NCBI GenBank assembly: GCA_035490315.1
Contig: DATHET010000096.1
Location: 1 to 5,613 of the forward strand
Length of the DNA: 5,613 bases
Direction of reading: 5' to 3'
Source of the DNA: JADJQU01 sp035490315
Lineage (GTDB): Bacteria; Planctomycetota; UBA1135; GCA-002686595
Shown one piece after another: positions 1 to 4,984 of the stretch; position 1 is the first letter of the stretch; every line of letters starts with the position of its first letter. The notes beneath the pieces are model-generated. The model worked only from the letters and a program-made list of their open reading frames with translations, searched no databases and was not told where the DNA came from. Both the position numbers and the translations under genes were made by a program.

Positions 1-132
1 ATCGACCGGTGGGGTCGGCTGCTTCGAGCCCGTATCGGCGGACAGGGCCGGTGGTTGATCCTGCACCGAGCAGGCGCCGAGCGTCGGGATCAGCGTGAGA
101 ATCGAGCGCAACCAGGCCTGGGGACTCATCAT
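1..132 (-). CDS. Lipoprotein N-terminus, partial (possible TesA/GDSL-type esterase)
   Basis: Only the first 44 codons are present; the gene continues past the left edge. Two ATG codons lie in tandem (132 and 129) and no in-frame start lies further upstream before the divergent gene. The product begins MMSPQAWLRSILTLIPTLGA followed by Cys21: a short positively charged start, a hydrophobic stretch and an L-G-A-C lipobox, so it should be lipidated on Cys21 after signal peptidase II cleavage. Residues 22-44 are polar and Pro/Ser/Thr-rich, a typical linker. No catalytic motif is inside the window. In E. coli the esterase/thioesterase gene tesA lies divergent from ybbA-ybbP; the same arrangement here makes an SGNH/GDSL esterase plausible, but this rests on context alone. 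No clear Shine-Dalgarno sequence precedes the ATGs. The lipoprotein call is fairly firm and the esterase call is tentative. Confidence 0.7.
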   Translation of the reverse strand, partial: MMSPQAWLRSILTLIPTLGACSVQDQPPALSADTGSKQPTPPVD

Positions 133-174
133 CAGGGATTCTAGTCCAGACCTCGGCGGCTTACGCTCTCGCGC
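133..174. promoter_or_regulatory. Short divergent intergenic region, presumed overlapping promoters
   Basis: Only 42 bp separate the start codons of the divergent lipoprotein and ybbA genes, so both promoters must overlap here or lie inside the opposite gene. On the minus strand TAGAAT (143 to 138) matches the sigma70 -10 consensus at 5 of 6 positions and would place the transcript start almost on the ATG. On the plus strand TACGCT (162-167) preceded 17 bp earlier by TTCTAG is a much weaker match that would start transcription near the GTG at 175. No Shine-Dalgarno sequence is visible for either gene, which would fit leaderless mRNAs. The -10 assignments are weak guesses from short motifs. 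Confidence 0.3.
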
Positions 175-846
175 GTGAACGTACCTCGCCTGGAATGCCG
201 CAAGCTCACCAAGCGTCTGGCCTCCGGCTCGCGAGAGCTCACGCTGCTCTGCGACGTCGATCTCCAGGTCGCCCCCGGCGAGTTCGTGGCGATCGTCGGT
301 CCTTCCGGTTCGGGTAAGTCCACCCTGCTGGGTCTGATGGCCGGTCTCGACCGGCCGAGCGCCGGCGAGGTGCTGATCGACGGGCGATCGATCGGAAATC
401 TCGGCGAGGACGAGCTGGCGAGACTGCGCCGCGCGGGGATCGGATTCGTGTTCCAGTCTTTTCAGCTCTTGACCAATTTCACGGCGCGCGAAAACGTGAT
501 GCTGCCCTTGGAATTGAGCGAGCTCCCCGATGCGCGCGCCGAGGCGGATCGCCTGCTCGTCGAAGTCGGCCTCGGCGAGCGCGGTCATCATTATCCGAGC
601 CAGCTTTCCGGCGGCGAGCAGCAGCGCGTGGCTTTGGCGCGCGCTTTCGCGGCCAGGCCGGCGATCCTCTTCACCGATGAGCCGACGGGGAATCTCGACA
701 GCGAGACGGGGCGTTCGGTGCTCGCGCGATTGGTCGAGATGCGCGCGCGCGACGCGACGACGCTGGTGCTCGTCACCCACGATCCAGCCGTCGCCGCGCG
801 CGCCGACCGCACGATCCGCCTGCTCGCTGGCCGGGTCGAGCTCTAG
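175..846 (+). CDS. ybbA: YbbA/LolD-like ABC transporter ATP-binding protein
   Basis: This 223-residue protein is a complete ABC ATPase of the MacB/LolD/FtsE group that energises FtsX-type permeases from the cytoplasmic face. Visible motifs in order: Walker A GPSGSGKST (42-50), Q-loop in FVFQSFQLL (Q94), signature LSGGEQQR (144-151), Walker B ILFTDEP with D168 and E169, D-loop GNLDS (172-176) and H-loop H202 in VTHDP. The FVFQSF, LSGGEQQRVALARAF and TDEPTGNLD segments closely match what I recall of E. coli YbbA. The start is the GTG at 175: an in-frame TAG at 142-144 limits extension, no ATG lies between, and the resulting N-terminus has the usual length. No Shine-Dalgarno sequence precedes it. 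The cognate permease follows in the same direction after 154 bp, an unusually wide gap for this pair, occupied by a giant inverted repeat. The exported substrate cannot be read from the sequence; LolD and MacB are the close alternatives, and the permease partner favours YbbA. Confidence 0.93.
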   Translation: MNVPRLECRKLTKRLASGSRELTLLCDVDLQVAPGEFVAIVGPSGSGKSTLLGLMAGLDRPSAGEVLIDGRSIGNLGEDELARLRRAGIGFVFQSFQLLTNFTARENVMLPLELSELPDARAEADRLLVEVGLGERGHHYPSQLSGGEQQRVALARAFAARPAILFTDEPTGNLDSETGRSVLARLVEMRARDATTLVLVTHDPAVAARADRTIRLLAGRVEL

Positions 847-861
847 GAATCCGTTGAAAGA

Positions 862-975
862 GTCGGTACGGAGTCAGGTGAATTCGTCCGGAGTCGTGAG
901 TGCATCCGCGCGCCGCTTTCGCGGCGCGCGGATGCCCTCACGACTCCGGACGAATTCACCTGACTCCGTACCGAC
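862..975. repeat. Giant two-tier inverted repeat (hairpin 1)
   Basis: An outer arm at 862-900 is perfectly complementary to 937-975 (39 bp). After a single T/C mismatch (901 against 936), an inner GC-rich arm at 902-916 pairs perfectly with 921-935 (15 bp), closing on a TTTC tetraloop at 917-920. In all, 54 bp pair within 114 nt. The outer arm starts GTCGGTACGGAGTC, contains the heptamer CGGAGTC twice 20 bp apart (869-875 and 889-895) and includes GAATTC at 880-885. A shorter imperfect complementarity continues outside it (CTAGGAAT at 843-850 against ATTCCCTAG at 978-986). It lies 15 bp after the ybbA stop and before the ybbP ribosome binding site, inside the presumed operon. No T-tract follows, so it is not a canonical intrinsic terminator. 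It resembles BIME/MITE-type palindromic elements; as RNA it would be a long double-stranded hairpin. Confidence 0.95.
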
Positions 976-985
976 AAATTCCCTA

Positions 986-991
986 GGGAGG
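986..991 (+). promoter_or_regulatory. Ribosome binding site of ybbP
   Basis: GGGAGG lies 9 nt before the ATG at 1001 and is a strong Shine-Dalgarno sequence. It starts 10 bp beyond the foot of hairpin 1, so it remains single-stranded when the hairpin folds. This supports the chosen ybbP start and suggests the permease is translated independently of ybbA. Confidence 0.8.
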
Positions 992-1000
992 TCCTGACGC

Positions 1001-3511
1001 ATGCGCTTTGCACTCGGCGCGCGCATGGTCTGGAGGGAGGTGCGTTCCTCGCGGGCGCGGCTGGTTTTCTTTGCCGCGTGTCTAGCGCTGGGAGTCGCGG
1101 CCGTGGTCACGGTCGCGGGACTGTCGACGGCGCTCGAGGACACGATCCGCACGCGCTCGCGCGAGATCCTGGCCGCGGACATCTCCGTGTCGGCGCGGCG
1201 CGCGCTGCCCGCGGATCTCGAGCAGCGCTTCGCGAGCCACGACGTCGAGATGACACGCGTGCGCGAGATGCCGACCCTGGTCGCGGCGGAGAGCGGGCGC
1301 AGCCAGCTGGTCGAGCTCAAGGTCGTCGACGGTGAGTATCCATTCTACGGCACGCTCACCCTCGATCCGGCGGGAACGCTAGCCGAGCGGCTCGGGCCAC
1401 AGACCTGCGCCGTCTCGCCAGAGCTGCTCAAGCGTCTCAATCTCTCCCGCGGTGACAACGTGAAAATCGGCGCTGCCCTGTTCCGCGCCGAGACCCTGGT
1501 GGTCGCCGAGCCGGATCGCATGAACTTCTCGCTGACGCTGGGGCCGCGCGTGTTTCTTTCGCGCGAGGGCTTCGAGCGCGCGGGACTGGAGAAGCAAGGA
1601 TCGTCGATCCGCTACGTGGCCCTCGGAAAATCGCCGGCGGATCGCGACACGGCGCGCTTGCTCGCCACGCAACTGCGCGCGGACGAGCACGACGCGGCTT
1701 ACCTCAATATCCAGACTTACGAGGACGCCCAGCCCGTGCTGCGCGACGGCATCCGGCGCACGAAGCGCTTCCTCGGATTGACGGCGCTCGCCTCGCTCCT
1801 GGTCGGCGGGATCGGCATCGCGCAGACCGTACGCGCCTGGATCGCGAGCCGACTCGATGCGATCGCGGTGCAGAAGTGCCTGGGGATGACCTCGGCGGAG
1901 ATCTTCGGCTTGTACGCGGCCCAGACGGCGCTGCTCGCGCTTGCGGGCAGCGTGTTCGGCGCGCTGCTCGGCATCGGCGCGGAGTGGATCGTCGTGTCGA
2001 TGTTCCGCGACTTCGTGCCCGGGCAGCATTTCGACCTCGTCCAGCCCGCGGCCCTGGCGCGCGGCGTGTGCCTCGGTCTCGCGGTGGCCCTGCTGTTCAG
2101 CTTGAGCCCGCTCTTCGCGACCCTCGCCGTGCCGCCGGCGCGCGTGCTGCGGCGCAGCGCGGAACCCTTGCCGACGCGGCGCGGGCTCAATCTCCTGCTG
2201 GCGGCCGTGCTGCTCGCGGGTGTCCTGGCCACGGCCTGGGCCCAGTCGAGCTCGCTCACCTTCGCCGCGATCTTCACGGGAAGCCTATTGGCTGCCGCGG
2301 GTGTCCTGTTCGCGGCCGCGTACGGATTGGTGCGGCTGTGCGCGCGGCCCTGGCGCGAACGACAACCTCTTGCACTCCGCCATGGCATCGCCGCGCTCGC
2401 TCGGCCGGGAGCGGGGACGCTCGGCGCGATCGTGTCGCTCGGCCTGGGAGTTCTCGTCGTGCTGCAGATCCAACTGGTTCACAGCGAGCTGGCGCACGAG
2501 CTCGGAGGCGAGCTTCCGCGCGGCGCGCCGACGGTGTTCCTCGTCGACGTGCAGACGGCGCAATGGGACAGGGTGCGCGCGCTGCTCGAGAGCCAGGGCG
2601 CGACAGAGATCGACAGCGCGCCGGTCGTGGTCGCGCGCCTGGCGAGGGTCGACGGCAAGAGTGTCGAGGAGCTGGCGCGCGAGCGCGAGAGCGAGCCGGG
2701 CTCGAAGTGGACGCTGACGCGCGAGCAGCGATTGACCTACGGCCCGGATCTGCCCAAGGAGAATCAGCTGATCGAAGGAACTTTGTGGAGCGATCCCTCG
2801 CACGCGGAGATCAGCCTGGAAGAAGATTTCGCGGAATCGCTGGGCGCGAAGATCGGCTCGACCTTGGTCTTCAACGTGCAGGGCGTGGACGTCGAGGTGC
2901 TCGTGACCAGCCTGCGCAAGATCGACTGGCGGACTTTCGGCCTCAATTTCTTCCTGCTGGTCGAGCCGGGCGTGCTGGAGAGCGCGCCGCAGTTCCGTGT
3001 CGCTTCCGCGCGCGTCGGCCTGGCGAACGAGGACAGCCTGCAGGATGCGCTGGTCGCGGGCTTTCCCAACGTGACGGTGCTGCGCATCCGCGAGATCCTC
3101 GAGAAGCTGGCCAGCGTGCTGCAGAAAGTAGGCGCGGGCGTGAGTCTCCTGGGCTGGTGCAGCGTGCTCTCCGGCGCCGCGATCCTGCTTGGAGCCATCG
3201 GCGCCAGCGCCGCGCGCCGCTCGCGCGAAGTTGCGCTGTTCAAGACCCTCGGTCTGACGCGCGGCGCCGTCGCGCGCATCTACCTGGTCGAGCACGGTCT
3301 CGTCGGCCTGGTCGCCGGCGTGATCGGCGCCCTGGGCGCCAACGCCCTGGCCTTCGCCGGCCTGCGCTACGGCATGCAACTCGACTGGCACTTCGACCCG
3401 GTCGCCAACCTGATCGCCCTCACCGCCACCACCCTGCTCGCCGCCCTCGCCGGCCTGAGCGCCAGCATCAAACCCCTGCTCGTCTCCCCCACCGAGTCGC
3501 TACGCGAGTAG
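1001..3511 (+). CDS. ybbP: YbbP-like ABC transporter permease (FtsX/MacB family, ten TM)
   Basis: An 836-residue inner-membrane permease, slightly longer than E. coli YbbP (about 800). Hydrophobic segments suggest ten membrane helices: roughly 20-42, 257-278, 303-335, 351-377, 395-415, 420-444, 472-492, 710-733, 762-787 and 802-822. Two large hydrophilic domains, about 43-256 and 493-709, should lie in the periplasm. The duplicated FtsX core shows in paired cytoplasmic motifs, RLDAIAVQKCLGMTSAEIF in the first half and SREVALFKTLGLTRGAV in the second, where the ATPase is expected to dock. RKIDWRTFGLNFFLL (639-653) in the second periplasmic domain is characteristic of YbbP proteins. The C-terminus, PTESLRE, is the natural end for this family, so the gene is intact. 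The partner is the upstream ybbA product. The ATG at 1001 has a strong Shine-Dalgarno sequence. Family members are linked to export or release of lipophilic molecules, but the substrate here is unknown. Confidence 0.93.
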   Translation: MRFALGARMVWREVRSSRARLVFFAACLALGVAAVVTVAGLSTALEDTIRTRSREILAADISVSARRALPADLEQRFASHDVEMTRVREMPTLVAAESGRSQLVELKVVDGEYPFYGTLTLDPAGTLAERLGPQTCAVSPELLKRLNLSRGDNVKIGAALFRAETLVVAEPDRMNFSLTLGPRVFLSREGFERAGLEKQGSSIRYVALGKSPADRDTARLLATQLRADEHDAAYLNIQTYEDAQPVLRDGIRRTKRFLGLTALASLLVGGIGIAQTVRAWIASRLDAIAVQKCLGMTSAEIFGLYAAQTALLALAGSVFGALLGIGAEWIVVSMFRDFVPGQHFDLVQPAALARGVCLGLAVALLFSLSPLFATLAVPPARVLRRSAEPLPTRRGLNLLLAAVLLAGVLATAWAQSSSLTFAAIFTGSLLAAAGVLFAAAYGLVRLCARPWRERQPLALRHGIAALARPGAGTLGAIVSLGLGVLVVLQIQLVHSELAHELGGELPRGAPTVFLVDVQTAQWDRVRALLESQGATEIDSAPVVVARLARVDGKSVEELARERESEPGSKWTLTREQRLTYGPDLPKENQLIEGTLWSDPSHAEISLEEDFAESLGAKIGSTLVFNVQGVDVEVLVTSLRKIDWRTFGLNFFLLVEPGVLESAPQFRVASARVGLANEDSLQDALVAGFPNVTVLRIREILEKLASVLQKVGAGVSLLGWCSVLSGAAILLGAIGASAARRSREVALFKTLGLTRGAVARIYLVEHGLVGLVAGVIGALGANALAFAGLRYGMQLDWHFDPVANLIALTATTLLAALAGLSASIKPLLVSPTESLRE

Positions 3512-3518
3512 CGACTCG
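3493..3518 (+). terminator. Perfect hairpin over the ybbP stop codon (possible terminator)
   Basis: CGAGTCGCTAC (3493-3503) is perfectly complementary to GTAGCGACTCG (3508-3518), giving an 11-bp stem closed by GCGA, a stable GNRA-type tetraloop when read as plus-strand RNA. The stop codon TAG at 3509-3511 is in the descending arm, so the gene's last codons form the ascending arm. No T-tract follows directly; the nearest Ts are 26 bp downstream inside the next inverted repeat. It could be a 3'-end stabiliser or a U-less terminator. The hairpin is certain as sequence, but its function is not. Confidence 0.55.
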
Positions 3519-3520
3519 AT

Positions 3521-3611
3521 CGGTACCCGGTATTCCACCGCCATTTTTTACACGCCGCGGCCGTGCCGGCCGCGGCGTGCAAAAAAAATGGCGGTGGAAT
3601 ACCGGGTACCG
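3521..3611. repeat. Giant two-tier inverted repeat (hairpin 2) between convergent genes
   Basis: An outer arm at 3521-3549 pairs perfectly with 3583-3611 (29 bp). After a small asymmetric internal loop (A3550 against C3580-A3582), a GC-rich inner arm at 3551-3563 pairs with 3567-3579 (13 bp) around a TGC loop. The outer arm starts CGGTACCCGGTATTCC and ends in six T; the other arm carries eight A (3581-3588). The element fills almost the whole gap between ybbP and pilT: 9 bp after one stop codon and 1 bp from the other. The T-tract lies before and the A-tract after the GC core on both strands, the reverse of a bidirectional intrinsic terminator. The two-tier plan and the CGGTAC foot match hairpin 1, though the arms otherwise differ. 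Its position between convergent 3' ends would suit transcript end formation or protection. Confidence 0.95.
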
Positions 3612-3612
3612 G

Positions 3613-4899
3613 CTACGGACGCTTCTTCTTGAACTGGTCGAAGGGGTCGACGTAGCCGTTGCCGGCGGCGGGCGCGGGGGCCGGTGCGGAATTGGCGGCG
3701 TGGCTCGGGGGCGTCGAGGGCAGGGCGCTGCGCGGTTGGGGTTGAGCGGCGCGGGGTGCGGAGGGCGCGGCGAGCGTGGGTGCGGGGGTGGTCGAGGGTT
3801 CGGGGGTTTCGCCGTTGGGCAGCTCGACCTTGACGCCGATGCTCGCGAACTTCGCCAGCAGGTCGTCCTTGTTGACCGCTTTCACATAGGCCTCGGTCGG
3901 ATCGACGACGCGGTTCTTGACCAGCTCGAGCAGCGAGTCGTTGAGCAATCGATTGCCGAACTTCGCGCCCATCTGCATCGCCGACGGAATCTGGAAGACC
4001 TTGCCGTCGCGGATGTTCGAGGAGATCGCGTTGCTCGCGATCATGATCTCGAGCGCCGCGATCCGTCCGCCGGACATCTTCTTGCAAAGAGTCTGCGCGA
4101 CCACGCCCTTCAAAGAGCTCGACAGCATCGTGCGGATCTGCGATTGGCGCTCGGACGGGAACTGATCGATGATCCGGTCGACGGTCGAAGGCGCGGTGGT
4201 CGTGTGCAGCGTGCCGAAGACCAGGTGACCGGTCTCGGCCGTCTCGATGGCGATCTCGATCGTCTCCAGGTCGCGCATTTCGCCGACCAGGATGATGTCG
4301 GGGTCCTCGCGCAGCGCGGCGCGCAGGGCGCGCGAGAAGGATCCCGTGTGCTTGTGGACTTCGCGCTGGTTGATCAGGCAGCGATGGCGGTTCTCGTGCA
4401 CGAACTCGATCGGGTCCTCGATCGTGATCACGTGGTCCGAGCGGTTCTTGTTGATGTGATCGACCATCGCGGCGAGCGTGGTCGACTTGCCCGAGCCCGT
4501 GGGCCCGGTGACGACGACCAGACCCTTGGACAGGTAGCACAGGTCGAGCACGGCCTTCGGCAGGTGCAGATCCTCGGAGGTCAGGATCTTCGAGGGGATC
4601 AATCGGAACACGGCGCCAGGCCCGTTGCGATCGAGGAAGATGTTGGCGCGGAAGCGCGCGAGGCCCTCGATCTCGTAGGCGAAGTCGGTGTCCGCTTCCG
4701 TGTCGAACTGCGCGCGATTCTCCGGCGGCGTGATCTCGTAGAGCACCGTGCGCAGGTGATCCATCGTCAGCGCAGGGCAGCCTTGGACGTCGACGATGTC
4801 GCCGTGCAGACGGAATTTCGGCACCTGGCCGGAAGTCAGGTGCAGGTCGGAGGCGCCGACCTGCGCCATCTTGCGGAAGAGTTCGTCGATCCAAGCCAT
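3613..4899 (-). CDS. pilT: PilT-like type IV pilus retraction ATPase
   Basis: A 428-residue GspE/PilT-type secretion ATPase. PilT forms a cytoplasmic hexamer at the pilus base and depolymerises pilin, driving twitching or gliding motility. The N-terminal PAS-like domain (about 1-110) includes GASDLHLTSG. The core has Walker A GPTGSGKST (132-140), the Asp box ITIEDPIEF (158-166), Walker B DPDIILVGEMRD with E207, and the His box TAETGHLVFGTLHT (219-232, H225). The PilT-specific AIRNLIRE motif is present in altered form, AISSNIRDGKVFQ (291-303). Residues about 363-418 are a Pro/Ala/Ser-rich tail ending VDPFDQFKKKRP, making the protein longer than classical PilT (about 345). I chose the ATG at 4899 because AGGA lies 9 nt upstream and it gives the family's usual N-terminus; a longer reading up to 5079 would overlap the dus coding region. 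PilU is the main alternative. Confidence 0.93.
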   Translation of the reverse strand: MAWIDELFRKMAQVGASDLHLTSGQVPKFRLHGDIVDVQGCPALTMDHLRTVLYEITPPENRAQFDTEADTDFAYEIEGLARFRANIFLDRNGPGAVFRLIPSKILTSEDLHLPKAVLDLCYLSKGLVVVTGPTGSGKSTTLAAMVDHINKNRSDHVITIEDPIEFVHENRHRCLINQREVHKHTGSFSRALRAALREDPDIILVGEMRDLETIEIAIETAETGHLVFGTLHTTTAPSTVDRIIDQFPSERQSQIRTMLSSSLKGVVAQTLCKKMSGGRIAALEIMIASNAISSNIRDGKVFQIPSAMQMGAKFGNRLLNDSLLELVKNRVVDPTEAYVKAVNKDDLLAKFASIGVKVELPNGETPEPSTTPAPTLAAPSAPRAAQPQPRSALPSTPPSHAANSAPAPAPAAGNGYVDPFDQFKKKRP

Positions 4900-4908
4900 G
4901 AGGGAGCG

Positions 4909-4912
4909 TCCT
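4909..4912 (-). promoter_or_regulatory. Ribosome binding site of pilT
   Basis: AGGA on the minus strand (TCCT on plus) lies 9 nt before the ATG at 4899 and decides that start over the longer in-frame reading. It sits within CCTAGGA, close to the small palindrome upstream. Confidence 0.55.
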
Positions 4913-4918
4913 AGGAAG

Positions 4919-4935
4919 AAAGGGACTGCCCCTTT
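4919..4935. repeat. Small palindrome in the pilT leader
   Basis: AAAGGG (4919-4924) pairs with CCCTTT (4930-4935) around the loop ACTGC, a 6-bp stem extendable by one G/T wobble. On the minus strand it reads AAAGGGGCAGTCCCTTT and lies just upstream of the pilT ribosome binding site. It resembles a short intergenic palindrome (AAGGGGACAGTCCC-type) that I recall from many environmental proteobacterial genomes, but I cannot confirm that here. A pilT leader hairpin is the simplest alternative. Confidence 0.45.
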
Positions 4936-4984
4936 TCGGCCGCCGATCCGCGGGGTCTGAACACCAGTTATCCTTCCAGACACT

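Larger units (their letters stand above)
4900..4984. promoter_or_regulatory. Divergent intergenic region between pilT and dus
   Basis: These 85 bp must hold the 5' signals for both pilT (minus) and dus (plus). I see the pilT ribosome binding site and a small palindrome, but no convincing -35/-10 pair on either strand and no sigma54-type GG/GC box. No Shine-Dalgarno sequence precedes the dus start. Confidence 0.4.

Noticed and set aside
862..975. CRISPR-like or tandem repeat
   Set aside because: There is one palindrome with a short inner core and no regularly spaced repeats with variable spacers; the two CGGAGTC copies per arm are too short.
862..975. Assembly fold-back artefact
   Set aside because: The mismatch at 901/936, the distinct core and intact flanking genes with a good ribosome binding site argue for a real sequence, although reads would be needed to exclude it.
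530..997. Plus-strand frame of 155 codons overlapping ybbA and hairpin 1
   Set aside because: It is out of frame with the motif-complete ybbA and ends by translating the inverted repeat; no independent evidence of coding.
874..1320. Minus-strand frame of 148 codons over hairpin 1 and the ybbP start
   Set aside because: It is antisense to ybbP, and its C-terminal part is merely the inverted repeat translated.
3521..3611. Insertion sequence remnant
   Set aside because: No transposase fragment or obvious target duplication flanks either hairpin; only a non-autonomous palindromic element can be supported.
1876..4914. Plus-strand open frame of about 1,000 codons across ybbP, hairpin 2 and pilT
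   Set aside because: It runs out of frame with ybbP and antisense to pilT, its product is Arg/Ala/Gly-rich low complexity, and both overlapped genes have clear family motifs. GC-rich DNA with few stop codons explains it.
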